Assembly (NCBI RefSeq): GCF_002127325.2 | Contig: NC_035433.2 | Span: 80,790,079 to 80,854,078 of the forward strand | Reading direction: 5' to 3' | From: Helianthus annuus | Taxonomy: Eukaryota > Streptophyta > Magnoliopsida > Asterales > Asteraceae | DNA length: 64,000 bases | Part shown: positions 1 to 10,974 of the stretch, in pieces | Layout: every line of letters starts with the position of its first letter | Numbering within the stretch: position 1 is the stretch's first letter | Position numbers and translations under genes: made by a program | The notes under the pieces: model-generated | Database searches by the model: none | Seen by the model: only the letters and a program-made list of their open reading frames with translations | What the model was told of the DNA's origin: nothing

Positions 1-2070
1 AGTGACCATAGCGAGTTCTGAATGCTGTCTTAGAGACGTCCTCCTCGCGGACTCTCAGTTGATGATATCCTGACCGTAGGTCGATCTTGGAATAGTAACA
101 TGACCCTTGCAACTGGTCGAATAAGTCATCTATGCGTGGAAGAGGATAACGGTTCTTCACCGTCACCTTGTTCAGTTCACGGTAGTCGATACACATCCTG
201 AACGTACCGTCTTTCTTTTTCACGAAAAGCACTGGAGCTCCCCAAGGCGAAGAGCTTGGACGAATAAAGCCCTTTTCCAAGAGCTCTTGTAGCTGCTTTG
301 ACAATTCTTCCAATTCTGATGGAGCTAGACGATATGGTGCGCGAGCTATGGGTGCTGCTCCTGGAGCGAGCTCGATCTGAAATTCAACCTGACGATGAGG
401 CGGTAAACCAGGTAAGTCTTCAGGAAACACCTGAGGGTAATCACGTACAATTGGAATATCCTCCAATTTCTTTTCTTTTGCTGATGCGTCTGTAACGAGT
501 GCCAGAATGGTTGTGTGACCTTTACGTAAGAACTTCTGAGCCTTCAAGAATGAGATGATGCCAACCACAGCACCACTCTTGTCGCCTTGAACTTCTAGAG
601 GTTCCTGACCAGAACGAGGAATGCGAATAACCTTCTCGCTGCATAAGATTTCTGCCTGGTGTTGGGATAGCCAATCCATCCCAATCACGACGTCGAAACT
701 ACCCAAAACTATGGGAATGAGATCGATAGAGAAGGCTTGACCAGCTAGGATAAGATTACAACCCTGAACTACGTGCGTGGCTTCTAGACTTTTACCGTTA
801 GCTAACTCTACTACATGTTTGGTGGGTAAAAGTGTTGGTGCACGTTTTAGCAGTTGACACATTTTCACAGACATATAGCTTGTATCCGCACCCGAATCAA
901 ATAAGACAGTAACATAAATATTGTCGATGAGAAACTTACCCATAACAACGTTGGGATCGTTCACTGCGTCGCCACGACCTAGTACGAAGGCACGGCCCCT
1001 TGCCTCGTTGTCGTTGTTGTTTCCCCCATTGTTGTTGTTGCCATTGCCCTGATTGTTGTTGTTGTTATTCTGGTTCCTGTTGAGCTGTGGGCAGTGTCTC
1101 TTGATGTGGCCTTCAGCACCACAATTGTAGCATCCCTTGTTGCCCTGTTGTTGGTTAGGCTGGGCGTGAGGCTGCTGCTGACTTTGATTCGCAGGACGAA
1201 GGCTTCTACAGTCTTTGGCCTCGTGACCCATCTTGAGGCATCTTTGACAACGACCCTTGGTACACTGGCCGTTGTGGTGCCTGTTGCAGTTGTTGCACTT
1301 TGGAAGATTTCCGCGATATCCACCCTGCCTGTGGCTACCTGACGACTGCTGGTTAGGGCTTTGATAGTTGTCAGTCTTTCGCTGCTGATTCTGGGACTGA
1401 ACCGAAACTGATGCTTTGCTTGAATCCCCCTCCCATTTCCTCTTGTTGTCACTGAGGGTAACGGGAGTAGCTGAAGGAGTGACGGTAGCAGTAGCGCTGA
1501 CACGCTTAGGCAGTTTATTCTGATCCACTGCCTGATCAGTGATACGGTGAGCGAGACGCTGGATTTCCTGGATGTTGTCGAGGTTAGCCGAGGTAACATG
1601 GCTCTGGATTTCTGGTGCCAACCCCTTGAGATACATCTCGATGCGCTTGTATGGAGGGTCCACCATAGTTGGACACAGCACGGCCAGCTCGTTTGACCGC
1701 TTGGTATACGCTTCAATCTCCGACCCAACCATTTTCAGGTTATACAGCTCGTCTTCTAGCTTGTGAATATCTTCACGCGTACAATACTCTCTCTTGATAA
1801 GTTCCTTAAAATCGTTCCAGGGTGTGGCGTTAGCAGCTGCCAACCCCAGAATTTGCACCTGCGCATTCCACCAGGTTAGCGCGATTCCTTCCAAGGTGCC
1901 GGTGGCAAACTTGACCTTGCGAGCCTCAGGGCACTCGCACATTTCGAATACTAATTCTAACTTTTCAAACCAATGGAGGAGTCCCACTGCCCCCTCCGTG
2001 CCACTGAAGGAATTTGGACGGCAGTCCATGAAGTTCTTGAAAGTGCAGACAGGCTGCTGCGCGTGTTGAC
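1..2070 (-). CDS. Tekay/Del-type chromovirus gag-pol, main exon (partial, runs off the left edge)
   Basis: Encodes capsid/nucleocapsid (Gag), aspartic protease and the start of reverse transcriptase of a Ty3/gypsy retrotransposon. I checked this minus-strand frame codon by codon from 2070 to 1 and found no stop, so at least 690 codons are open. In order it shows a retrotransposon gag core (about 1980-1560), two nucleocapsid zinc knuckles (C-x2-C-x4-H-x4-C; the one near 1132-1090 begins CYNCGAEGH), the protease motif DSGAD (about 890-875), and RT fingers with the order [39 protein letters not shown] (about 235-40). RT palm, RNase H, integrase and chromodomain would lie left of base 1. The upstream exon and LTR are in the expected order. 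Unlike every other retroelement in the window the frame looks undamaged, which suggests a young insertion. The family call is by motif. Confidence 0.9.
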
Positions 2071-2160
2071 CTATTGTGTACGAATAGGGCAAAGTTAAAT
2101 ACGAGAGTGAATGTAGGATCTAGGGATCCTAGTGTGTGCCTATACTGCAGGATATACTAC
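2071..2160 (-). other. Candidate GT-AG intron in gag, 90 nt
   Basis: On the minus strand the segment starts GTAGTATATCC (base 2160) and ends ACACAATAG (base 2071). It holds two in-frame TAG codons (2122-2120 and 2131-2129), while both sides are open. Removing it joins a split Gly codon and keeps the frame, because 90 is a multiple of 3. A branch-like TTTAAC lies roughly 30 nt before the acceptor. A 90-bp insertion or a later true start codon are the alternatives; RNA evidence is needed to decide. Confidence 0.55.
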
Positions 2161-2248
2161 CTGCTTGAGCTGCTGCAACGGCCGCAGCAACTTGAGCTTG
2201 AACGAGAGCCTCTAACTGGGCTTGTGTCATGTTAATTCTTCCAGCCAT
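2161..2248 (-). CDS. gag exon 1 of the left chromovirus
   Basis: The ATG at 2248 opens 29 codons plus one base, reading MAGRINMTQ and then an Ala/Gln-rich helix. It is the first plausible start downstream of the primer site and lies about 300 nt into the leader, as expected for a retrotransposon gag. Without splicing the frame stops at codon 43, so unspliced RNA would give only a 42-residue peptide. A second ATG lies six codons in. If the intron is not real, initiation would have to be inside the main exon. Confidence 0.6.
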
Positions 2249-2570
2249 TGATCTTCATGTCAAAGGCGAAATAGGTGAGAAAAGTTCGCGAATAGTGCGA
2301 TGACAGAAAAGTGTAAGCACGTAAGGGTTCTTAAGAAATAGCAAATAGTGAGCATTGTAGTCTAAGCATACCACGAGCAAAGTTCTAAGTAATTCTAGCA
2401 AGTAGGCAATAAACATAAACCTTATTACCTAAAATGTCGAGTCTTGCACGTGGAGCGAAGCGTCGTTGTGGATCGTTGAGAGCACTGTTCTGGTTATAGT
2501 CTGGTTTTAATAAAAACGTTTTCCCATAATAAAACCAAGTTCTCTATAACCAATGGCTCTGATACCAATC
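2249..2570 (-). promoter_or_regulatory. Leader and primer-binding site of the left chromovirus
   Basis: The bases complementary to the 3' end of initiator tRNA-Met (TGGTATCAGAGCC on the minus strand) are at 2567-2555, three bases after the LTR end. The rest is a non-coding leader up to the gag ATG. Its first 60 bases are clearly related to the leaders of the tandem array at 49188, 56137 and 63086. Confidence 0.9.
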
Positions 2571-3068
2571 TGTCACACCCCCAAAATCCCCACGCGGAGT
2601 ACCACCGCTTGGGAGCGTGACATGACCAGGATCAAGCCATCAATCATATCAAATATAGCATTTAATAATAATAAAAGTCATTAAAGTAGTTCATCATGAC
2701 ATGATCGATGTTTCAAAACCAAGCATTGTTTAAGTAGCGGAAGCATTGTTGTAAACCCAAGTTAAAAATACTGAAATGTCATAAGTGTCTAACAAAGTAA
2801 TACGATCCTTGTCCACAACGACCGGCTCCTCCTTGTGCAAGCTCCATGTACCTAACGATCTGCAAGGCATGTAACAGAATGATCAACAAACTAGTTGAGC
2901 GAGTTCACAGTAAGTAAGTGCGTCACAGTAAATAACGGGTGGCTCTACTGGGCCGATAGTAAGTTGTATAGGTGGGGGCTTCCCATGTTATGTGACCACT
3001 AGACTATTCGTATCAACTACTCGTATCATCCCTGTTCTTCTTCCGAGAACAGTAGCGCGTATGGGGTG

Positions 3069-3257
3069 TACGTAGGTTTTACGCACGTATCCTTCACAAC
3101 CGAGGATAGGAGACGCGGGGGTGTACGTGGGTTTCACGTACGTATCCTTTGTACCGAGGATAGAAGTAAGTAATGCGTACACGTAGGTTTTACGTGCGTG
3201 CCTGGCATCCGAGGCAGTGATTGGCATATGACCACGTAGGTGTTATCCTAACCTACG
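3069..3257 (-). repeat. Cluster of four small hairpins in the LTR
   Basis: Three hairpins share the loop GGTTT (plus strand): CGTA/TACG at 3071-3083, GTACGTG/CACGTAC at 3123-3141 and CACGTA/TACGTG at 3180-3196. A fourth, CGTAGGT/ACCTACG, is at 3235-3257 with a 9-nt loop. Between them recur CCGAGGAT-like words. The base pair next to the loop changes on both sides together (A-T or G-C). Confidence 0.6.
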
Positions 3258-3645
3258 GAACCGTCCTGACATCCGAGGATCATGGTAGGTGATAGTCTAG
3301 GAAAAGCATATGTACGTTCTTAGTCAATGGTAACCTTTATCCCATTCCCACGACCCGGGAATCCCATGCCTTAGTAGGAGTGTGAACTCACCTGGGTTTG
3401 CTCGGCAGACAATAAAATGCTCAAATATACAGTAAGAGATCAACCACGTCCTATCATGGTTACTTATGCAAGTTAGGTTCGTACTCAACTATTGCACGTA
3501 TAAGCTACTCATATAATCATGGCAAGAATCACGTATACAGTCCAGTACATAGGTCCAATCACGTAACAGTTATAAGTTCAATCATTTGGCCCAATAGATT
3601 GGGCCCGTGACAGTGTAGGTCCAAAAACAATATGCGTGAAAAACT

Positions 3646-3730
3646 GGTCTCGAGTCGCAACCGACGATCTCGAGTCGCAACAGAGGATTACGAGTCGCAA
3701 CCACTGGTTACGAGTCGCAACAGGTGGTCT
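3646..3730. repeat. 20-bp tandem motif array (GAGTCGCAAC)
   Basis: GAGTCGCAA begins at 3652, 3672, 3692 and 3712, an exact 20-base period. Further copies with wider spacing start near 3753 and 3805, and CTCGCAACCATGG blocks follow. It lies inside the LTR. Confidence 0.75.
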
Positions 3731-4642
3731 TGGGTTGTTAAGGTCCGGTTACGAGTCGTAACGGGACTCGCAACCATGGTCTCGGCTTGTCATGGCCTGG
3801 TTACGAGTCGCAACGGGACTCGCAACCATGGTTTCGGTTCATGCGGTTGTAGTCTCGAGTCGAGACAATGGGTTTCCGACTCGCAATCTAGGTCGCAATC
3901 AAGGATGTAACAGTTTTCCCTGATTTCATGCAGTTCAGTTATACGTATCAATTATCATCAATAGTTTCCAAAAAAAATCAAATCAATTAACAGTTTCTAT
4001 CCGGGAACTTTATAGATCAAACAAGGATAATTCACATATTCTTATCACGAACCCTAACCGAACATACATGAACATATTTTAACATACGAGCAGAATCATA
4101 GCAATTCATATAACCATATAGCCGGAATAAATCAATTAATCCGATTAAGTCAATGCACACACATAGCCGGTTACAAGCACAAGCAATTCAGCCGATTTAA
4201 CACTAAGAACATCGACTAATCAGTAATATATAATTCGGTTCTGTTCTAGCACATCAACATATATCACCGAAGGTAATTCTATATATTAGCATACACCCTA
4301 ATCGATCATGAATTCCAAATACCAACAACACATACCAAGTCATACAATCATAGAATCACACTATTAAATACTAACCGAGATGTAAACAAAAGACGGAGCC
4401 GAGAACTTCAAAGGTGCGATCTCCGGTCCGAGAGAGAGACGATTCCGAGAGAGAGAGGGAGAGAGTTTGGTATGTGTGTTTGTGTTTTGCCAAAAACAAA
4501 GAAACAAAACCCTTAATTCTGGTTTTGTGTTGCGAGTGGGGGAGTGGGCCGAGCCCACTCGGCTACCTAGTGGTTCCGTGAGCAAGGTGTGGCCCAAAGG
4601 GCTCGTGTACTCGGTTGTAATGTTATGCGATCGGATCAGTTC

Positions 4643-4655
4643 ATATATACACATA
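4643..4655 (-). promoter_or_regulatory. Possible TATA box of the left LTR
   Basis: The minus strand reads TGTATATATGAAC about 100 bp after the LTR start. The position suits a short U3, but no transcript data support it. Confidence 0.3.
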
Positions 4656-4755
4656 AGGCACACAATAACGTATCATTCATATAAATTAAAGCCCGTAAGA
4701 TCATAACATGTTCACATACGGTTCATAAAGTAGGTCTAGAATTCGAGTTGTCACA

Positions 4756-6016
4756 TTCACACTATTATTTACTTATTAACCACCAAGTTCATCACTTTTA
4801 GTAGACTTTTAATTTTGTTCTTACATGTTCATGATTTTTAACTGACAAATCTCTTATTAACCACCTTAGACAAGATCAAGAAGGTGTTTAGAGTCACTTA
4901 CTACTAGCTCGAGGCTAGGGAAGAAACTAGTCGAAAACGGGTGGTTAAAAGCGTTGTAGAGCGGTCCTTGGCAATCCGCAAGCACCGGGCTTCCTCGTAT
5001 GAGATCCTTCACACTTGAGTACACTTGGAATAGCTTGATCAAAATCGAAAAATGGGTGTGGTGTGCTTGTGATTCTCGGCCGAAAGGAGAAGGGAGAGAG
5101 AGGAGTTTGATTTTTGTTTAAGTGTGGTGAAGGTTATGATGGACATATGCTTATACTTATAGGCCAATTCTTTCTAATTAACCAAAGGGTATTATGTTGT
5201 CAAGATATCAAGCAAAGGGGATTAAAATAATCAATGTTGTAAGTGTTTGTCCCCTCTTACTAACCGAGTTCGGTTATGGGGGGGGGGGGTATTCGGTTTG
5301 TTTCTAACTAGATGATTAAGATATAGTTATGTTAAATTAGGAGCTTATTTAGTGTATGATGTGTGTTGCATGTTATAACGGGTGTTAGGGTATTCAGCGA
5401 CCCTAACTGGCTCAGAAAAAGAAAAACAGTGTCCATGACAATATTTTTATGTTCCGGGTGATATCCGGTTGTACGGTTAGGTACTGATTCGTTAAAGTGC
5501 TAAATTACACTTTTTAGTGTCTTTTAAGTACCTTTCTTGTACCCTTTCAATTCCCAACATCTAGGGAAATATTCTGGATAATAAAACGACATTTTTACAT
5601 AATATTTCAGTGCCAAAATGCTGATTATAGCTGAATTACGTAAATTTTTGCACTTAAAGTGTGTTTCGGGTGCTTTTTAGTGCTTATTTTTGCTTCCGTA
5701 ATGTATATATATTAACCCTTGTATGTACTCTCGGGTTTTAATGTATTCTTGTTGTTGGACCTACACCTAGGCCCTAATTCCAACGTCTGACTGCTTTTTG
5801 CAGTTCTGCTGACACAGTGTGTCTTACCGGTGAGTTTACTAGTGTTTCTGACGCAACGCTCTCATTTATGCATAAAGCAATATTTTATAGTATACAACGT
5901 GCATGAATTCACTTGTTTAGCATCTAATCAGTCAATGTTGACATTTAAGCACATAATTGTAATCATTAAATAGTAATTAAAGTGTACGGAAGTTACCGGT
6001 TTTGTGCCAGTTGTCA
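4756..6016 (-). repeat. Chromovirus 3' LTR, probably truncated
   Basis: On the minus strand a polypurine run GGGGGGAGA (6029-6021) follows the integrase end and leads into TGACAACTGGC at 6016, as at a 3' LTR start. No TG...CA end is seen before 4756, where the next LTR begins, so I infer that the left chromovirus inserted into this LTR. A poly-G run of 12 lies at 5278-5289. No gene is visible. Confidence 0.55.
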
Positions 6017-6052
6017 AAGTCTCCCCCCGTTAGAAGAATTTCGTCCCGAAAT

Positions 6053-6733
6053 TCAGGCTGAACTAGCTCTGGTAGGATTCTTCTTGAACAGGTAGGGATA
6101 CTTTTCTTTGAACCGGTCTTCACGTTCCCTTGTGTACTCGGGTCTGTGTTTAGAGTTCCAACGTACTTTGACCAGTTTGACACTGCTCCTTCTTGTCTTG
6201 TTTACTTTCCAGTCTGTAACCTCAACGGGTTGTTCGGTAAATCGGAGGGTGTCGTCTATATGCACTCCATCCGCAGGGATGATTACGTTCTCTTGTGTTG
6301 GACTCTTCTTGAGGTTGGATACGTGGAATGTGTCATGTACTCCATTTAGTTCCTCCGGTAATTCCAACTTGTATGCTACGGTACCAATTCTCTATAAGAT
6401 CTTGAATGGTCCGATGTATCGTGGGTTCAGCTTTCCGCGTTTTCCGAATCGCACTACGCCCTTCCAGGGCGAGACTTTTAGCAAAACTTTGTCTCCCCCC
6501 TCGAACTCTAATGGTTTACGTCTTTGATCAGCGTAGCTCTTCTGTCGATCTCGAGCTGCCTTAATGCGCTCTTGGATCTGCGCAATCTTGTCGGTTGTCT
6601 CTTGCACAAGTTCAGGACCAACCATACGTTTGTCACCAGCGTCTGCCCAACATAAGGGCGATCGGCACTTGCGGCCATACAGAGCTTCGAACGGCGCGGC
6701 CTTTATGCTTGTATAATAACTGTTATTGTAGGA
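6053..6733 (-). pseudogene. Chromovirus integrase C-terminus with chromodomain (broken)
   Basis: This is the C-terminal end of a Ty3/gypsy integrase, the part that would tether the pre-integration complex to chromatin. From 6731 the minus strand reads SYNNSYY, then [15 protein letters not shown], a C-terminal fold with [12 protein letters not shown] and [13 protein letters not shown], then LELPEELNGVHDTFHVSNLKK. A chromodomain follows at about 6255-6085 with W and Y/F aromatic positions (VTDWKV, VRWNSKHRPEYTRE). The frame has one nonsense codon, TAG at 6394-6392, probably from GAG. The catalytic core is missing: the sequence stops matching at about 6733, where copia-like DNA begins. Confidence 0.85.
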
Positions 6734-7219
6734 AGTTGGTTGGTAGGGATAAGATTCAAAAGATTTGATTTACTGAAATAGTCAATCTTTCGAATGTTTG
6801 TTTTTAACTATGTTAGGATATACAGCTACCACCTTTCTCAAAATCAGAAAAAAGTGACTTACTGTAAAAGGGAGAATCTCACCGACCATTTCATGAAAAA
6901 CTTTATACACGAACAATCTTGACAAAGAATCTGCTTAACGAAGAATCATTCTCTGTGGGTAATCAGTCTCACAAAGAATCAAGTTCTTCGTGGTTCTATC
7001 TGTCAGTTCTTCGTGACAATTGTTGCTCTTAGAACCATTCTTCGTGGGAACTATTCTTCGTGGAGCATATTCTTCATGGGTAGTGCCTTGTGTTTTTCAC
7101 AGAGAGTTTGTAACTTCTTTAAAACTTTTAAATTTGTCCTTTAACTTAAATAGTATTTTATAAAACATCAAAACGAGCTCAAATCCTTGGGATTGGAGTG
7201 ATAACTCAAAAACACCACA
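6734..7219 (+). repeat. Leader remnant of a SIRE-like copia element with repeated TTCTTCGTGG motif
   Basis: Non-coding AT-rich DNA between the chromovirus break and the gag homology. Between 6939 and 7080 the motif TTCTTCGTGG or close variants occurs about six times in direct orientation (near 6950, 6983, 7006, 7038, 7053, 7070) and once inverted (6939). The position, just before gag, matches the repeat-bearing leader of the full copia element at 26783-27122. No LTR or primer site is recognisable here. Confidence 0.6.
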
Positions 7220-9677
7220 AGATGCTTCACAATGGGTCAAAGGTTTAATGCCCAAACCAGAAATTACCGCACATCAATGGGCATGTGTCGCAAATCAAAA
7301 TCAAAGCATTCAAAATCTTCTCTTAAGAGAGAGTGAAACGGGAAGCAACAATCTTCCACCAAAATTGAATCAAATGAACGATTATCCATCATGGAAAAGT
7401 CGTTTTCATACGTATGTTCTAGGGTAAAATACTGAATTGTGGACATGCTTTATCACACCGTACAATATAGATTTCAAAGAAGCAGGTTCCAATCCACAAG
7501 CTTTGGTGGGAATGAGCGATAATGATAAGAAGGCTTATGATCTTGAGAAGAAAGCATTTGCTATCCTTACGCAAGCACTTCATAAGGATATCTATCATCA
7601 ATTCGCGTATTGTACAAATACAAAGAATTTGTGGGACGTCTTGGAAGCTAGGGGAGAAGGGAATACCGTAACGAGAAAGATTCGTCATGACTTGTTGAAA
7701 AAGGAATTAAAGGATTTCTGTTCATGGAAAATGAAACCTTGTACGACATGGCTACTCGGTACTATCATTTGCTTAGTGAGATGCACTCATACAAGGTTAC
7801 TGCTACACAACAAGAAATGGTCATGCATTTTGCTGAAGCTTTACCACCCAAGTGGAGTCAATTCATTGACTTGCTAAAGCATATTGGTGTCTTGGATACA
7901 CTTAGCATTTATGAATTCGTTCAGAAGCTTGAAAACAAGGATGAAGAAGAAATTCGAAAGGCAAAACGAATTCCAGTTCCTCAGAATCTCGAGATATACT
8001 TTGGAGGTATTAACACCAGAGTTAGTACCAGTCAGCAACCAAAGCTACAAACCGCATTTGTGTTAAATACAGATCCTTATGGGAGACCATTTGATCCAAC
8101 AGCCTATCTACCACCACCTAAACCAGCTCAAGCTTCTGTTCCTCTAACAGACCCTTATGGGAGACCATTCGATCCGAAAGCCTATCTTCCGTTTTCGCAA
8201 GCTGCTTCTCAACAAATCCAACATTTGTCATCTTCATTTGATCCAAAAGCCTATTTTCCCTTCACACACAAGCTGCTCCACAACAAACCCAACAACCTTC
8301 TCAACCAGCCTTTTATGGAAACAACAATTCTCAACAATCAAACCCCAACACCGTCAGATTTGATACCTCAAACTTCACCAAAGTCAGTGTGGAAGGTGCT
8401 CGGGAACATATAGAACTTCTAAACACAATGGTGAGTGCTTACTATGGATTAGTCGCCGGTCAGATTGGAAACATTAATTTGACAGATGAAGACTATCAAC
8501 AAATAGACAGGGAGGAAATGGAACTGATGGATATTAAATGGGCGTTTGCAAGTGCGGTGAGAAGAGCTAAGGACTACATGAGAAGAACGGGTAGAACAAG
8601 CTTGGAGAGTAAAAGGGATACTAAGTATGGTTTTGATAAGGATGCAGTTACGTGCTTTAATTGTGGTGAGAAAGGTCACTTTCAAGCGGGAATGCACTCG
8701 ACCCAACAGACAAGGAAATCAAAATCCTTTCCGAAACCAGTCAAGCTCATCCAATTCCAATCAAGTAAACAATGAAAGGAGCATTGTTGCAGTTAACAAC
8801 CCGGGTAATTCAAACCAGTCGGGGCCTTCCAATTCTAACAGGGCCTTAGTAGTTCATGCAGATAAAGGATGTGACTGGTCAATCCAACTGGGAAATCAGG
8901 GAACTGAAGGAAATTGAGGAACTGCTTGTTATGCTAAGATCATCAAGTATATCAAACATGTACACAGTGAGGAGTTCTCTGAGGATGACGAGAGTTCTGG
9001 TTACAGCGCTAGCTCGGATGAGGAAAGCTCAAATGTGGGAGATTATGGTCCAGATTCGGATGTAAAGGAAAATATTGAAGCTGAGGTTGACAGTCTGCTG
9101 AAAGAAGCTGAGGATCTAAAAGAAGCGGAGGAGCTTAAAAGTCAGAAATCTGTGTTTATAAGGAAAGTTGAAGTCGCATCCAAGGAAATGGAAAAATTCT
9201 TCACTGAGGATGGATCTTTCTCTTATCAAATTGCCTTTATGGTAACTGCTGCAGCTTCGACTAGTAAGGTACACACCGAAACTTCTAGTGTATGCAATGA
9301 TTGTGTAGAATTGAAACATAAGCTAGAAGTAGTTACTAGTCACAATCAGGGGTTGGGGTTGGTAGTTGACCTTTCGAAGTGCAAGGAGGCAAATATGGCT
9401 CTAACTCATAATGAAAACGAATTCAAATCTGTAATTGAAACGCTTAAGAAAAGTGTATCTGAATTAACAAAAACAGTTTTGAATAAGCAAACGGGTATTA
9501 ATAACTACATTAATATCATTGAAGAATTAAAGAAGGAGTTAGCCATTGCCAAATGCGAGCATGATGCGATCAAGTTCAAATTGGAGAGTTATTCAAATTC
9601 CCGATATGTGCTTGATCATATCATCGAGGTTCAAAAGCTGAAAGGAGATGTTAAGTGCATTGGATATAAATCGTGTC
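7220..9677 (+). pseudogene. SIRE-like copia gag region, 5' part (broken, interrupted by the Athila insertion)
   Basis: A decayed Gag of the same superfamily as 27225-30731. Recognisable in order: gag core (KKAYDLEKKAFAILTQAL, about 7525-7580, and QKLENKDEEE near 7920), a PYGRPFDP-type repeat linker (about 8070-8250), EEMELMDIKWAFASAVRR (about 8513-8567), a CCHC knuckle beginning CFNCGEKGHF near 8650, an acidic Ser/Glu stretch, and a coiled-coil stretch at about 9300-9640. Damage includes TAA at 7423-7425 where the relative has a Gln codon, and frameshifts near 7712, 8385 and 8683. It is cut at 9677 by the Athila element and resumes at 22549. Confidence 0.85.
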
Positions 9678-10862
9678 TGACGGGTAGTCCATTAGACAAC
9701 CCTTTGCGAAGCTAAAAGACAAGTTTATCCCTCATTTATGTGTGTAATTATCTTGAATTAGATAACTACTGTTGTTTATGTCTCAGGTACGGTTTGGCGG
9801 CTCAAATGGAGGAAAAATGCAGCTTTGAAGGCTTACAAGTTGAACGGGTTGAGAATGTGGAGCATAAGATGAACGAAGCACAAAATTCAGGCTGCCACCG
9901 TAAATTACGGTCCCGCCGTAATTTACGGTGGACCTGAAAATCATTTTTGTTCCTACCGTAAAACAGTAATGCAGCACCGTAACACTTTTATGTCCACCGT
10001 AATTTACGGTGGAGCCGTAAATTACGGTGGAGTCTGCGGAATTTGTGTAACTGCCACATTAAGTGAGTTTTGATGGTGTCTTTTCACCTATTCTCATCAT
10101 TGGACGTTTTTGGGGGCTTGCTAGGGGCGATTTTGGTGATCTGGCTTGGTTGTAAACATTATCTAAACATTTCGTTTGTGTTTTCGATCCGTATGAACAT
10201 TGAACTTTGTGCTATGATGATTCACCAAGCTATATGTGGCTAAACTCATGGTGATCATCCTGAATTGAAGGTTTGTTTAAGACTTTTGTGTTTGGATTCG
10301 TATTTCTAGAATAATAGACTTGCAATGTTTATTTGTTTATTATGGTGTGTGGATGTTTGATTGTAAATTGTTGATTAATGTTATACTCATATTCTAAACC
10401 GTACGTTCTTGGTGTCGTTGACAATCGAGATATCACGGGAGGGATTAGGGTTGGATATTAGTCAATTGGTTATCGGGTAACAACCTCGCATTGTCATAAT
10501 CCGAGTACTTAGTTCCCTTTTATCACAACAAACAGTTACACACGAATCATGTCTATGTGATTCTTTCTAGTGAATTTAAACACAATTGTCCAAAGCAAAC
10601 TGGAAATTTAGGATGGTCGCTTGTTCCTAATCTGTTTACAAACTACGGTCTTTGATTTGCAATTTAATTAGTTAATTTTAGTTATTAAAACCAAAACAAT
10701 CAAATCTTGAATTTTAATTTCTGCATTTTAGGTAATTGTAGTTTAATTACAAAGCTATACAATCGACATACTTTCCACATACTCCCTGAGTTCGATACCC
10801 TCTTACCACTATCTATAGTTGTTTTTTGGATTAAATTTGCGTGTACCTACGACAGCACGTCA
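9678..10862 (+). repeat. Athila 5' LTR, 1185 bp
   Basis: Begins TGACGGGTAG and ends CAGCACGTCA, directly before the primer site. It contains two strong hairpins built from CCGTAAATTACGG and its reverse complement (9895-9931 and 9993-10031). The first few bases differ from the 3' copy at several sites. Confidence 0.93.
9895..10031 (+). repeat. Twin hairpins CCGTAAATTACGG / CCGTAATTTACGG in the 5' LTR
   Basis: 13-mers are at 9898-9910, 9916-9928, 9997-10009 and 10015-10027. Adjacent copies are reverse complements with 5-nt gaps, giving perfect stems of about 16 and 17 bp. The same layout is in the 3' LTR at 21576-21712. Confidence 0.85.
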
Positions 10863-10867
10863 AATTT

Positions 10868-10885
10868 TGGCGCCGCTGCCGGGGA
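10868..10885 (+). promoter_or_regulatory. Primer-binding site, tRNA-Asp type
   Basis: TGGCGCCGCTGCCGGGGA starts five bases after the LTR. It matches the complement of plant tRNA-Asp at all but one position as I recall that tRNA. Asp-type sites are typical of Athila elements. Confidence 0.85.
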
Positions 10886-10974
10886 GTAGTGCGCAACGTG
10901 TGTCAGTTTATTAGTTTTGTTTTGTTATTTTCGGGTTTACACTGGTGTGTTTAGTGTGCAGGTTCTACAGGTGC

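Larger units (their letters stand above)
2571..4755 (-). repeat. 5' LTR of the left chromovirus, 2185 bp
   Basis: On the minus strand the LTR starts TGTGACAACTCG at 4755 and ends GGGGTGTGACA at 2571, next to the primer site. The start is shared with the LTRs of the right-hand array. It holds a hairpin cluster (3069-3257) and a 20-bp repeat array (3646-3730). Short open frames inside it are not credible genes. The 3' LTR lies outside the window, so age and target duplication cannot be read. Confidence 0.85.

Noticed and set aside
979..1728. 249-residue minus-strand open frame
   Set aside because: It is a shifted-frame shadow of the real chromovirus gag frame, which carries the zinc knuckles.
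3646..3730. CRISPR-like array
   Set aside because: The 20-bp unit has no separate spacers, and the DNA is plant nuclear.
10945..10974. Earlier gag start at 10945
   Set aside because: That codon is GTG; the first ATG in frame is at 10975.
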